64,000 bases of DNA, taken from NCBI RefSeq assembly GCF_007830235.1, contig NZ_VLKI01000011.1, forward strand, positions 53,853 through 117,852, in the 5' to 3' direction. Below, piece after piece: positions 48,591-57,576 of the stretch. Made by a program: the position numbers and the translations under genes. Numbering within the stretch: the stretch's first letter is position 1; every line of letters begins with the position of its first letter. The stretch comes from Cytobacillus oceanisediminis (GTDB taxonomy: Bacteria; Bacillota; Bacilli; Bacillales; Cytobacillaceae). The notes beneath the pieces were generated by a model. The model made no database searches, was not told where the DNA came from, and worked only from the letters and a program-made list of their open reading frames with translations.

Positions 48591-49778
48591 TCAAGCTCCA
48601 ATTCCTTCAAGAATACCGAGGTTTGATAAAACGATTAGCCAACATGCCAGCACCACCCCCAATAACATAATGGCCAATATAAATAATGCCCACACAGTCC
48701 TTTTCCTGGCAGAATAGTAGAATTCCTTTTCACTATATTTTTTTGTAAAAGGATGGGACATAATGGCCTTATCCCAGGTAATGGACAGCCACGAGTAGGC
48801 TAGAAAAAGGAATATGCCTAAAACAATTGCTTTTATCCATATAGGCGGAATAATGATGATGCCGGCAGCGCTTATGGATATAATTTGAAAATAACTGAAG
48901 ATATACGATGGGTTCCTGATAAATATCTTTAGAAATAATTCAATCAGTCCGGTAAAGGGTGTCCTCTTTTTAAAGATCCGTTTTGATTTTCGAAAAAGCA
49001 GCGGTTTGGTATGCACTGAAAAAGCAGGCTTTTCGATTTCAGGAGCCATCATAAAGATCCATTGAATGTACTTTGTTTTTTCCTCCTGTTCCAGCTTAAC
49101 TTCAAAATCCATGGTCGAAACCCTATTTAATAGCTGGTATGTTCGCCCAAACGTACCTGCCAGGAGAATCACCGATGTGATATAAACAGGCATGACTGCT
49201 CCGAGGTCCCAAAGGGAATATACGAGCTGGCTGAACCAGCTAAATAAGACAAACAGCAAAAAGCCCAGAGCATATTTTTTTAATTTCTTTTCAATCCTCT
49301 TCAAATGATAGGAAACTGTCATAATCGTCCACTTCAGTGCAATGAAAAAAATCAGCAGAGCAATTATTTGGCTCCATTCCAAAAGGTATCTGTTCATTAA
49401 AAAGGGCAATAGAAAAACTATCATTGCTACTGTGCAAACCGTTTGGAAAAGTAATGAATAAGCAAATCCCCATTTTCTCATTCCCAAATAGAGATTCCTA
49501 TTTTTAACAAGAAATACTTTATCAGCTTCCTGAACAAAAGGCCGGATATTTCCTATCCATGAAAATATATAAAGAAAAAAGAAGATCAGGAATAGGGGCA
49601 AGTTTGCAATCCAATCAGGCGTTTCAGCCCACCAGGAACGGTACATCATCGCTAAAATGGCTGCTCCCGGAATAATGATGTACAGCAAGATCGTCCAATC
49701 TGCGATCGAACGGAAAATGCCATACTGATATTTCCAGCTGCTGACTAGCCTTCTAAAAAAGAGATCAGTGCTCTTCAT
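48591..49778 (-). CDS. ythQ: ABC exporter permease, EcsB-like (YthQ)
   Basis: Polytopic membrane protein of 395 residues with about ten hydrophobic helices in pairs, as in EcsB, starting MKSTDLFFRRLVSSWKYQ. The start is ATG 49778 (AGAGGGATC upstream), overlapping the last 14 bases of ythP, so the pair is coupled. It should form an ABC transporter with YthP. The EcsAB system affects secretion and regulated proteolysis in B. subtilis; the YthPQ cargo is not known. Confidence 0.88.
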   Translation of the reverse strand: MKSTDLFFRRLVSSWKYQYGIFRSIADWTILLYIIIPGAAILAMMYRSWWAETPDWIANLPLFLIFFFLYIFSWIGNIRPFVQEADKVFLVKNRNLYLGMRKWGFAYSLLFQTVCTVAMIVFLLPFLMNRYLLEWSQIIALLIFFIALKWTIMTVSYHLKRIEKKLKKYALGFLLFVLFSWFSQLVYSLWDLGAVMPVYITSVILLAGTFGRTYQLLNRVSTMDFEVKLEQEEKTKYIQWIFMMAPEIEKPAFSVHTKPLLFRKSKRIFKKRTPFTGLIELFLKIFIRNPSYIFSYFQIISISAAGIIIIPPIWIKAIVLGIFLFLAYSWLSITWDKAIMSHPFTKKYSEKEFYYSARKRTVWALFILAIMLLGVVLACWLIVLSNLGILEGIGA

Positions 49779-50484
49779 TGCTGGATCCCTCTGCAATTTG
49801 ATGGAAACAAGCATAGAGTGAGCCTGCCGGAAGATTGCATTGCTGCCTAATCTCACTTAAGGTACCCGATGCTTTGAGCTGGCCTTCATGTACAATCAAA
49901 AAGCGGCTGCAAACTTTTTCTGCCGTATCAAGAACATGTGTAGACATAAGAACCCCTGCGCCTCTTCTCCTCTCTTTTTCAATTGATTCAAGAAACAGTT
50001 TCATGGCATTGGGATCCAGGCCAATAAACGGTTCATCAATAATATATACATCCGGTTTAGCAATCATGGCGAGAATCAGCATAGCCTTTTGCTGCATTCC
50101 TTTTGAGTAAGTCCCGGGGAACTTATGGGCATGCTCAGCCAGCTTATATTGTTCCAAAAGGCTTGCTGCCCTGCTCTTGTATTCTTTATCAGGAATTCTT
50201 TCTACAGCAGCCGCAAAGTCCAAGTGCTCCCAGAGTGTCAATTCATCATAAAAGACGGGCCGTTCAGGAATATAAGAGTATTTAACCCCTTCCTTGAATT
50301 CCACTAATCCCTTTTTATGCTCCAGCAATCCCAGGATGGCCTTAATCGTCGTACTTTTGCCTGCTCCGTTTGGTCCGATCAGGCCGATCAGCTCGCCTTC
50401 CCTCAAATCAAAATGAATTTGAGTTATGATGGGTTTCTCATTTTCATAGCCTGCAGAGGCAATATCTACATTTAATAAATTCAT
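49765..50484 (-). CDS. ythP: ABC transporter ATP-binding protein (YthP)
   Basis: EcsA-type ATPase of 239 residues. Walker A LIGPNGAGKSTTIK (about 34-47), signature YSKGMQQK (about 130), Walker B VYIIDEPFIGLDP (about 152), switch His in LMSTHVL. GGAGAGAAA precedes the ATG. First gene of the ythPQ pair; partner permease downstream overlaps it. Confidence 0.94.
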   Translation of the reverse strand: MNLLNVDIASAGYENEKPIITQIHFDLREGELIGLIGPNGAGKSTTIKAILGLLEHKKGLVEFKEGVKYSYIPERPVFYDELTLWEHLDFAAAVERIPDKEYKSRAASLLEQYKLAEHAHKFPGTYSKGMQQKAMLILAMIAKPDVYIIDEPFIGLDPNAMKLFLESIEKERRRGAGVLMSTHVLDTAEKVCSRFLIVHEGQLKASGTLSEIRQQCNLPAGSLYACFHQIAEGSSNEEH

Positions 50485-50561
50485 TTTCTCTCCTCCTGAC
50501 TATTTGTACGGATGAGATTGGAAAAGGTTTACTATTTTTCATATATTCTTTTAAGAATTTT

Positions 50562-50797
50562 GGTCTGTTAACCTTAGGTGTTGATTTCTGCTACAGGCAC
50601 TCAGCGAACTGCGGGCTTCCGGGGGCCCCCTCGCGTTTTACGCCTGCGGGGCCTCCCTTGGGTACGCTTTTCCTGCAGGACATTGAAAAGGCACCTTTGA
50701 ATAACACCGCACGAAGAAAATGCGAATGCATTTTCGAGGAGTTCGCACCATACGATCCATTCAACACAGTGTTTAATCAACAAGTAGCTTTAACACC
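50562..50797 (-). mobile_element. MITE-like element, long subtype, inverted
   Basis: About 236 bp in the opposite orientation to the other copies. On the minus strand it starts GGTGTTAAAGC and ends AGGTTAACAGACC, with CCTCGAAAATGCATTCGCAT near 50720-50745, and CGCAGTTCGCTGAGTGCC. No target duplication is recognisable. It fills the gap between the M48 gene's terminator and ythP. Confidence 0.7.
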
Positions 50798-50822
50798 GCT
50801 AAAATGTTTAATTGACTGTACA

Positions 50823-50854
50823 AAAAAACTGCCCCGTAAACGGGAGCAGTTTTG
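50823..50854 (-). terminator. M48-ankyrin gene terminator
   Basis: AAAACTGC-CCGT / ACGG-GCAGTTTT with a T run on the minus strand, directly after the stop. Confidence 0.85.
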
Positions 50855-52129
50855 TTAAGGCTGCAGCAACTTCATTAACTCTTTATTGCCGTAGTCTTTC
50901 GCGTAATCATAAGCTGTGTAGCCCTCCGAATCCTTCAAAGCTGGATCTGCGCCAAATTCTAGGAGAAGCTGAGACATTTCAACATCTTCATTAAATACAG
51001 CACTCATTAAAGGAGATGAATCATAGCTATCTATCGTATTGGGATTAGCACCATTTTCAAGAAGCAGGGAGGCGCTTTCAAGGTGACCATTATAAACAGC
51101 CCAATGAAGGACAGTAGAACCCTCTGCATCGGTTTCCTCCACATCAGCGCCCTCAGCCAACAGAGTGTGAATCATTTCAGTATCATTTTCACTTGCGGCA
51201 TTCATCAGTGGGGTAGCACCCTCGATTCCAAGAACCGTTTCAGTCCATAACTCCATCTTTTCAAGTGTTTTAAAGCCAGCAAAAATTCCGCCTGTGAGAA
51301 TCATAGCAGTCAGGATAGAACCTGCTATTCCGAGCCATACCTTTCCCTTGGGTTCCTTCAATTCTGATGTGGCATCTTCAGCAAAGAACGTTGATAAAGC
51401 ATAAATTCTTTTTGGGAGATGCGGATGAGTAGACAGCTTTTCATTTAGCCAGACAAAAAAACCGGTCTCGGTTTGAAGCTGTTCCATATATACCTGTATA
51501 TTGACTTTAGGGTAAAGCTCTTTCCCAATTGCGAGCATGGCCAAGGCATCTCTTGATGACTCTAACGAATTTATAAAATAGGCTGCGTATCGATCACACG
51601 TATATTCGCATGCTCTTAGATAGGCATTTCCCAAAAAGGGAATCCACATGGCCGGAAGCAGAAGAATACTTATGAGCACATGCTTTCTTTTTAAATGGGC
51701 AAATTCATGGGCAAGGACGAATAGTACTTCCTTTTCTGCCCCTCTCTCAATCAGTTCAAAAATACCTGAATATAAAACAACCATATTCTTTCTGAAAAAC
51801 CTAGCTGCAAAGGCATTTAAAACCCCTTGGGACTCTATTACATAAATATCGGGCAGCTCTGCCAAACCCATCTCCTTTGCGGTTAATACTGCTTTTTCAT
51901 AAATCTCGGGAAATTGCTTTTCACTTATTCTTACTCCGTTTCTCCTGATGCCGCCCATCATTATTCCATGAAGAAGGACAGAAACAAAGATTAATAACAG
52001 AATAATAATAATCCCAACTACCGAGAATGCGAGAAGAATATAAGACAGAATACTAAATAAAACAACTAAAGCAAAATAAACATTTTCCTTTGGATATACC
52101 AGCCGATCCCTCAGCGAGTGATCTTCCAT
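50855..52129 (-). CDS. M48 membrane metalloprotease with C-terminal ankyrin repeats
   Basis: 424 residues. Two N-terminal helices (about 17-62) precede a peptidase with the zinc motif HEFAH (about 143-147) and third ligand Glu in ACEYTCDRY (about 188), as in HtpX-type M48 enzymes. A third helix (KVWLGIAGSILTAMILTGGIFAG, about 265-287) leads into four ankyrin repeats (about 305-424: GATPLMNAASENDTEMIHTLL, GSTVLHWAVYNGHLESASLLL, and two more). AGGGAGAG-like site before the ATG. Substrate unknown; the ankyrins may recruit it. The helix would place the repeats on the opposite side of the membrane from the protease, unless it is not a true span. Confidence 0.88.
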   Translation of the reverse strand: MEDHSLRDRLVYPKENVYFALVVLFSILSYILLAFSVVGIIIILLLIFVSVLLHGIMMGGIRRNGVRISEKQFPEIYEKAVLTAKEMGLAELPDIYVIESQGVLNAFAARFFRKNMVVLYSGIFELIERGAEKEVLFVLAHEFAHLKRKHVLISILLLPAMWIPFLGNAYLRACEYTCDRYAAYFINSLESSRDALAMLAIGKELYPKVNIQVYMEQLQTETGFFVWLNEKLSTHPHLPKRIYALSTFFAEDATSELKEPKGKVWLGIAGSILTAMILTGGIFAGFKTLEKMELWTETVLGIEGATPLMNAASENDTEMIHTLLAEGADVEETDAEGSTVLHWAVYNGHLESASLLLENGANPNTIDSYDSSPLMSAVFNEDVEMSQLLLEFGADPALKDSEGYTAYDYAKDYGNKELMKLLQP

Positions 52130-52593
52130 AACGCTCTCTCCCTTTCATATGGCCCTTTTCAAAATTACCTATTGATTATAATCAAAAAACAAATTTTAGG
52201 ATACAGGAAAATTAATTACTGTTTTTTGAATTTTCAGTACATAAGAACACCCTCCTGCACCATAAGGTATAGTAAGAGGCCATTTCTTTAATGAATGTTT
52301 AACTCTCTAAATAAAGGGAAATGAACATACATTAAAAAGGAGGGGGATGTACAGACTATAAAACAGGAAGCATTATAAATATTTTGTAAAGTTGCTTCCT
52401 TAAAGTAGAAATTATCAGATAATAGCGTTACAATATAGTCAGAGGTATGACATCTAGACTTAAAAAAACAGAATACAAAGGGGTTGTCTGGGGAAAAGAA
52501 AACTACATAGTTTTGAAGGAACTATTCCTTCAATGTAGCTGTCGGTTGCAGGGAATTGCCATGGGGTTTGAAAAAAGGATAGGGAGTGGTTTT
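52130..52593. other. Gap upstream of ytzE, with leader hairpin
   Basis: No gene is supported in this 464-bp divergent gap. A hairpin GGAAGCA / TGCTTCC spans 52370-52400. A second, CTACAT-GAAGGA-ACTAT-TCCTTC-ATGTAG (52503-52538), sits 55 bp before ytzE. A TACAAT at 52429-52434 may be the ytzE -10, but its -35 is poor. Confidence 0.5.
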
Positions 52594-52815
52594 TTGAAAC
52601 CTTCAACTAACCGGATGTTAAACCGTGTAAAATCCGTCTACATGTTTATTAGTAAGCGCGGAACTGTAACAACTCAGGAGCTTGTAGAGGAATTTGGTAT
52701 TACTCCTCGCACCATACAAAGAGATTTAAATGTCCTTGCATATAATGACTTGGTTAAAAGCCCAAGCAGAGGCAAATGGACGATTACACAAAAGAAAGTA
52801 AAGATGTCATCTTAA
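52594..52815 (+). CDS. ytzE: DeoR-type small helix-turn-helix regulator YtzE
   Basis: 73 residues from TTG 52594 with AGGGAGTGG 6 nt upstream. MKPSTNRMLNRVKSVYMF then the DeoR-N winged helix TVTTQELVEEFGITPRTIQRDLNVLAYNDL. Unlike full DeoR regulators it lacks a sugar-binding domain. Longer in-frame starts (up to 52447) cross a hairpin and are not supported. Targets unknown. Confidence 0.9.
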   Translation: MKPSTNRMLNRVKSVYMFISKRGTVTTQELVEEFGITPRTIQRDLNVLAYNDLVKSPSRGKWTITQKKVKMSS

Positions 52816-52846
52816 CACAAAAGATAACCAACATAATAGATCGAAA

Positions 52847-52880
52847 AAAATCGCCCGCTGTAACGGCGATTTTTTTTGTC
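52847..52880. terminator. Bidirectional terminator
   Basis: AAAATCGCCCG / CGGCGATTTTTTTT between ytzE (plus) and the pseudouridine synthase gene (minus). Confidence 0.9.
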
Positions 52881-52881
52881 T

Positions 52882-53601
52882 TCATTTCACTTCATAATTG
52901 AGCAGCATTAGAAGCTCTTCTTCGGTCAATTCCCGATACTCACCCAATTCCAATGTATCATCTAGCTCAAGCGGTCCCATCGTAAGCCTTTTTAAATAAA
53001 TGACTCTTTTTCCGACAGCCTCAAACATTCTTTTCACCTGATGAAACTTTCCTTCTGTAATGGTTAATTCAATATCAGAGGTTATGCCCGATTTTAAAAT
53101 CTTCAGCACTCCAGGCTTGGTTTCATAGCCATCATCCAAGATGACTCCTTTTTTAAATGCGGCAATATCATCATTTGTTACTTCACTGTCAATGACCGCG
53201 AAGTAGGTTTTAGGAACATGCTTCTTGGGAGAAAGCAGCCGATGTGCGAGCTGGCCGTCATTCGTCAGCAGCAAAAGGCCCTCTGTATCCTTATCGAGGC
53301 GCCCAACGGGAAACGGGGAAAAGACAAGGTCCTCCATTTCCAGCAGGTCCACGACTGTTTCAAACTGGGAATCCTCGGTTGCCGAGATTACGCCAGGCGG
53401 TTTGTTCATCATTAAATAAATGAATTCCCTATACTCAACTCTCTCACCATTTATGACTACGGTGTCCTCCTCAGGATTTACATGGTGCTTCGGGTCTTTC
53501 ACTTTTTCATCGTTAACGGTTACAGCTCCATCCTTTAAAAGCTTTTTAACATCTTTTCGGCTGCCGTAGCCCAGATTGGCCAGCATTTTATCAATTCTCA
53601 T
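52882..53601 (-). CDS. RsuA-type pseudouridine synthase
   Basis: Cytoplasmic rRNA pseudouridine synthase of 239 residues; corresponds in position to B. subtilis ytzG. N-terminal S4 domain (MRIDKMLANLGYGSRKDVKKLLKDGAVTVNDEKV), then the catalytic motif FPVGRLDKDTEGLLLLTNDG with Asp near 103, and ITEGKFHQVKRMFEAVG. GGAGGGTCAACT precedes the ATG. Modified position not predictable from sequence alone. Confidence 0.93.
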   Translation of the reverse strand: MRIDKMLANLGYGSRKDVKKLLKDGAVTVNDEKVKDPKHHVNPEEDTVVINGERVEYREFIYLMMNKPPGVISATEDSQFETVVDLLEMEDLVFSPFPVGRLDKDTEGLLLLTNDGQLAHRLLSPKKHVPKTYFAVIDSEVTNDDIAAFKKGVILDDGYETKPGVLKILKSGITSDIELTITEGKFHQVKRMFEAVGKRVIYLKRLTMGPLELDDTLELGEYRELTEEELLMLLNYEVK

Positions 53602-53667
53602 AGTTGACCCTCCAATTCTATAAACAATTTACATGGGCTTTTGTCCATGTCACATCCGCCCGCTATA

Positions 53668-53676
53668 CATAGACTA
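53668..53676 (+). promoter_or_regulatory. Possible sporulation-sigma -10 (CATANNNTA)
   Basis: CATAGACTA fits the -10 class shared by sigma-E and sigma-K, about 42 bp upstream of the coiled-coil gene start. No good -35 partner is seen at standard spacing. Confidence 0.3.
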
Positions 53677-53718
53677 ATATCATAAGTTCGAATCAATATG
53701 AAAGAGGAGATGATTAGT

Positions 53719-53937
53719 ATGTACCCTCGCCAGCAAGGGCAAGGCATATATATTCCTCTTCCCGGTATTTCGCCAGGTTATCCTGGTTATCCGGGAGGCG
53801 GCAATACAGATAGACGTCTTGATCGCCTGGAACGCCAGGTGCAAAGGCTTGAACGGCAGGTTGACCGGCTGAACCGCAGGCTTGACCGGATTGAAAGGCG
53901 TCTCGGCATCGGTGATGGCGGCTATGGCCAGTATTAA
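53719..53937 (+). CDS. Small coiled-coil protein
   Basis: 72 residues from ATG 53719; AGAGGAG lies 9 nt upstream, and the upstream in-frame ATGs overlap that site. A Pro/Gly/Tyr-rich head (IYIPLPGISPGYPGYPGGG) is followed by Arg/Leu heptads (LDRLERQVQRLERQVDRLNRR, four turns) and a GDGGYGQY tail. The pattern looks like a spore-surface or scaffold protein, and a CATANNNTA box upstream agrees weakly. I do not recognise a family. Confidence 0.75.
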   Translation: MYPRQQGQGIYIPLPGISPGYPGYPGGGNTDRRLDRLERQVQRLERQVDRLNRRLDRIERRLGIGDGGYGQY

Positions 53938-53943
53938 ATTAAG

Positions 53944-53973
53944 CGAAAAGGTCTCCATTTTACGGAGACCTTT
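53944..53973. terminator. Bidirectional terminator
   Basis: AAAGGTCTCC / GGAGACCTTT with a 7-nt loop and T-rich flanks on both strands. Confidence 0.9.
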
Positions 53974-53977
53974 CTTA

Positions 53978-55594
53978 TTATGCCCTCAGCCTTAGCTTCT
54001 TCATCATTCTATCAACTCTTGACCCGAACAGGATATAGATTAACTTTGTTCTGAAACTCAAATAGAAATAGATGCCCGCTCCAGCGGCTGCACAGATGGC
54101 GACAATGATTATCGCCTGTAAATCCGCTGCCGGCGATAAGAAGATTGTTAAAATTTTATAAACAATGCTTGTTACGATGAACATACAGAATGTAAATAAT
54201 ACAATCAGCATGCCTCTTCTTAAGATAAGCTTAAACGGATATTTGGCATAGGTTTTAATTACATAAAGATTTATTAAGATTGCCACAGTATAGCCAAGTG
54301 CCGTTGCAAAAACCGCTCCTTGTGTTTCAAACAGCTTAATAAGCGGAATGTTCAAGGACAGTTTTACTAGCAAACCTGTGAGCAAGCTGAGAATCGTAAA
54401 GCGCTGCTCATTGATTCCCTGCAAAATTGCTGCCGTAACTGAGAAATAGGCAAATAGGATTGCAACTGGCGCATATGTTCGTAATACTTCAGTTCCCAGC
54501 TCTTTATGCTCGTAAAATAAAGTAAAGATCGGTTCCGCCAGCAAGGATAAGCCGACTACGGCAGGAAGAGTCAGAAACAGAAGCACCTGAAACGTCTGAT
54601 TGAGCTGGCGGTTTAAATCAGACCTGTCTTCTTCCATAAAAGCCTTTGTTACACTCGGAACAAGCGTCAGTGAAAAGGCTGTTGCCAATGAAACAGGAAT
54701 AATGACTAGCTTATGCGTTTCGAAGTTGAGGACAGAGAATGCGGCTACCGCAATTGCTTTCTCACCGATAGATGACATAGCTCTCATAAAGGTAATCTGG
54801 TCGATAAACTGGAAAAGCGGGTTTGCAAGACCTACAAACACAAAGGGAGCTGCATAAAGGATGATTTCTTTATAAATATCTTTAAGGGATATATCGACCG
54901 TTCCTTTATCATCCTCAAGCAGTTTGTCCAAATGAGGCTTGCGCTTATACCAATACCACAATAGAACTCCAAGGCTACCAAGCCCTCCGATAAACGCAGC
55001 AAAGGTAGCAACACTGATAGCGGTGGTAAGTGAGCCTTTCATTACATTTAAGACAATATACGCGCCAGCAAGAACAAACAGGATCCGGACAATTTGTTCC
55101 ACAACCTGTGAAACCGCTGTAGGCCCCATCGACTGATGGCCCTGGAAGAAACCTCTTATCAAGCTCATGAACGGTATAATAATAAGTGCAAACGAAACCG
55201 CACGGATTACGGTGGTCACATCCTCGACGCTGACTTCTACATCTTTTCCTGCAAGCGTCATTTCGGCCACTGCCGGAGCCATCATAAATAAGATTAAAAA
55301 TGAAAGAATTCCGCTGGCCAGCATAATTACCAAGCCTGATTTAAAAAGCTTTCTGCCGACTGCGTATTCCTCTATAGCGTTATACTTGGATATAAACTTT
55401 GAAACTGCCAGCGGCACACCCGCTGTCGCAATACTAATAAAGATCGTATAAGGTGTATACGAAAAGGAATAAAGCGCGGTTCCTTCCTTCCCGACAATAT
55501 GGTAAAAAGGAATAACATAAAACAAACCAAGAACCTTTGAAATAATCGTCCCGAGCGTTAAAATGAAGGTTCCCTTTAGAAGCTTAGATGACAT
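53978..55594 (-). CDS. ytgP: YtgP, lipid II flippase-type MOP exporter
   Basis: 538-residue membrane protein with about fourteen helices, of the MATE/PST (MOP) superfamily. B. subtilis YtgP acts as a MurJ-type flippase for lipid II (with Amj as alternative). Starts LLKGTFILTLGTIISKVLGLFYVIPFY; later FVGLANPLFQFIDQITFMRAM and SLLTGLLVKLSLNIPLIKLF. AAGGAAGGG precedes the ATG. Transcribed alone; downstream neighbour is convergent. Confidence 0.92.
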   Translation of the reverse strand: MSSKLLKGTFILTLGTIISKVLGLFYVIPFYHIVGKEGTALYSFSYTPYTIFISIATAGVPLAVSKFISKYNAIEEYAVGRKLFKSGLVIMLASGILSFLILFMMAPAVAEMTLAGKDVEVSVEDVTTVIRAVSFALIIIPFMSLIRGFFQGHQSMGPTAVSQVVEQIVRILFVLAGAYIVLNVMKGSLTTAISVATFAAFIGGLGSLGVLLWYWYKRKPHLDKLLEDDKGTVDISLKDIYKEIILYAAPFVFVGLANPLFQFIDQITFMRAMSSIGEKAIAVAAFSVLNFETHKLVIIPVSLATAFSLTLVPSVTKAFMEEDRSDLNRQLNQTFQVLLFLTLPAVVGLSLLAEPIFTLFYEHKELGTEVLRTYAPVAILFAYFSVTAAILQGINEQRFTILSLLTGLLVKLSLNIPLIKLFETQGAVFATALGYTVAILINLYVIKTYAKYPFKLILRRGMLIVLFTFCMFIVTSIVYKILTIFLSPAADLQAIIIVAICAAAGAGIYFYLSFRTKLIYILFGSRVDRMMKKLRLRA

Positions 55595-55841
55595 ATAATC
55601 CCTTCCTTAAAAAAACTGCAGCTTGCAATCTATGTGAAAACTGTATGTTAAGGCAAAAGCTAATTGAGACAATGATTTTAGCATAAATAATATTAGATTT
55701 CGTCATTTTTCTATATTTTTAGACACACTATTTGTAGTGTACTCTTCTTGACGAAGAAATGCCACTTACAAAACCTGTATATAACGGCTTTATTTTTAGA
55801 AAAGGGGCAATTGCATTATAATAGAGGTATTGCTAATAAAG

Positions 55842-55920
55842 TGAAACTTCCATCAGATAGGTTTTCTCCATCCCACACTGATGGTTAGTTGAACCAATCG
55901 GGCACTTACTGGAAGTTTAT
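55842..55920 (+). repeat. Partial two-hairpin element
   Basis: AAAGTGAAACTTCCATCAG...CTGATGGTTAGTTGAACCAATCGGGCA: the flanks equal those of other copies, but the stem here is CCATCAG / CTGATGG instead of CCAACAGCG / CGCTGTTGG. The second hairpin is missing. It lies beside a MITE-like element in the ytgP-ytfP gap. Confidence 0.7.
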
Positions 55921-55945
55921 CCCTTAGCCTTACTTGTTCTATTAA

Positions 55946-56188
55946 GGCTGTGTTAAAGCTTAATGTTAATTTTTGCACTTTGTTGATTGGAGTGGAAGGC
56001 GGGAGATCCTCGAAAATGCATTCGCATTTTCTTCGTGCGGTGTTCACTCAAGGATGCTTATTCAAAGTCCTGCGGGAGTGCGGATCAAAGGGAGACCCCG
56101 TAGGCGCAAGGCGCTGAAGAGGCTCCCGGACCGCCCGCGGTTCGCTGAGCTTCTTGAGCGGAAATCAACAGGCAAGGTTAACAGAGCC
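55946..56188 (+). mobile_element. MITE-like element, long subtype
   Basis: 243 bp; left GGCTGTGTTAAAGC, right GGTTAACAGAGCC (inverted match). Flanks TCTATTAA (55938-55945) and TTTCTTAA (56189-56196) agree at 6 of 8, a decayed 8-bp duplication. Contains GATTGGAGTGGAAGG, CCTCGAAAATGCATTCGCAT and CGCGGTTCGCTGAGC. It separates ytfP from any upstream promoter other than one in 56189-56250. Confidence 0.78.
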
Positions 56189-56266
56189 TTTCTTAAAAGT
56201 CTTGAGATGGGGATATTACTGTCTGTTAATCTGCGATAAAGCGAATCAAGATAAGTTGGTGAAAAT

Positions 56267-57535
56267 ATGAAATATGATGTAATTGTAATTGGCGGAGGGC
56301 CGTCAGGATTAATGGCTGCCATTGGAGCAGCCGAACAGAGAGCAAAGGTGCTTTTAATCGATAAAGGGGACAAGCTTGGCAGGAAGCTCGCGATTTCGGG
56401 CGGAGGTCGATGCAATGTCACAAATAGGCTGCCAGTAGACGAAATCATTAAGCATATCCCAGGCAATGGCCGATTTTTGTATAGCGCCTTCTCCCTTTTT
56501 AGCAATGAAGATATTATTAGGTTCTTTGAAAATCTGGGCATTAAGCTAAAAGAAGAAGACCATGGGAGGATGTTCCCCGTAACAGATAAAGCCCAGTCTG
56601 TTGTCGATGCCTTGATTACAAGGCTAAATGAGTTGAAGGTGGATATTAAAACCAATAGCCCAATCCGTGATGTCCATTATGAAAATGGCAGGGTGAAATC
56701 AGTAGAATTAAAAACAGGCGATGTTTATGATACAGATGCTGTGGTCATAGCGGTCGGAGGAAAATCAGTTCCGCATACAGGTTCAACCGGTGATGGCTAT
56801 GCATGGGCGGAAAAAGCTGGTCATACAATAACCGATCTTTTCCCAACGGAGGTTCCATTAACCTCTGCGGAAAGGTTTATTAAAGAAAAAACGCTGCAGG
56901 GATTATCGCTTAGAAGTGTGGCGCTTAGTGTTTTGAATCCTAAAGGAAAAGCGCTTATCACCCACCAGATGGATATGATTTTTACCCATTTCGGCATTAG
57001 CGGCCCAGCCGTTTTGCGCTGCAGCCAGTATGTAGTGAAAGCAATGAAAAAATGGAACCTGACAGAAGTTACGATGAATTTGGATGCAGTTCCAGACACA
57101 AAGGAAGAACCTTTATTCCAGGAAGTTTCAAAAATGATTAAGGATGAACCGAAGAAAAGCATTAAGAATCTTTTGAAAGGGCTTGTGCCCGAAAGATACC
57201 TGCTGTTTCTTCTTGACCAAAATGGAATTGATCCTTCTGCACAGGGTGCCAATATCTCCAATGAAAAAGTCAGAAGCTTTGTAAAAGGCTGCAAATCCTT
57301 TCAGTTTACTGTTAACGGCACTTTGCCGCTTGATAAAGCTTTTGTTACCGGCGGCGGTGTATCCGTAAAAGAAGTTGAACCACAAACGATGGCTTCGAAA
57401 ATGATGGATGGCCTTTTCTTCTGCGGAGAAATCCTTGATATACACGGCTATACAGGCGGATACAATATTACATCCGCACTCGTGACAGGCAGACTTGCAG
57501 GGATTAACGCTGCAGGCTCCGCAAACAACGTTTAG
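56267..57535 (+). CDS. ytfP: HI0933-type flavoprotein YtfP
   Basis: 422-residue FAD-dependent oxidoreductase of the HI0933/YhiN family. N-terminal dinucleotide motif [20 protein letters not shown] (residues 4-23), [16 protein letters not shown] (about 40-55), and a late [17 protein letters not shown] typical of this family. The physiological substrate is unknown. TTGGTGA precedes the ATG. The preceding 670-bp gap is filled by repeats. Confidence 0.92.
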   Translation: MKYDVIVIGGGPSGLMAAIGAAEQRAKVLLIDKGDKLGRKLAISGGGRCNVTNRLPVDEIIKHIPGNGRFLYSAFSLFSNEDIIRFFENLGIKLKEEDHGRMFPVTDKAQSVVDALITRLNELKVDIKTNSPIRDVHYENGRVKSVELKTGDVYDTDAVVIAVGGKSVPHTGSTGDGYAWAEKAGHTITDLFPTEVPLTSAERFIKEKTLQGLSLRSVALSVLNPKGKALITHQMDMIFTHFGISGPAVLRCSQYVVKAMKKWNLTEVTMNLDAVPDTKEEPLFQEVSKMIKDEPKKSIKNLLKGLVPERYLLFLLDQNGIDPSAQGANISNEKVRSFVKGCKSFQFTVNGTLPLDKAFVTGGGVSVKEVEPQTMASKMMDGLFFCGEILDIHGYTGGYNITSALVTGRLAGINAAGSANNV

Positions 57536-57543
57536 GAAAAAAT

Positions 57544-57576
57544 AAGAGCCTGATGCTTGCCATGCATCAGGCTCTA
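57544..57576. terminator. Bidirectional terminator
   Basis: AGAGCCTGATGC / GCATCAGGCTCT perfect 12-bp stem between ytfP (plus) and cse60 (minus, coding end overlaps the hairpin). Confidence 0.88.
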
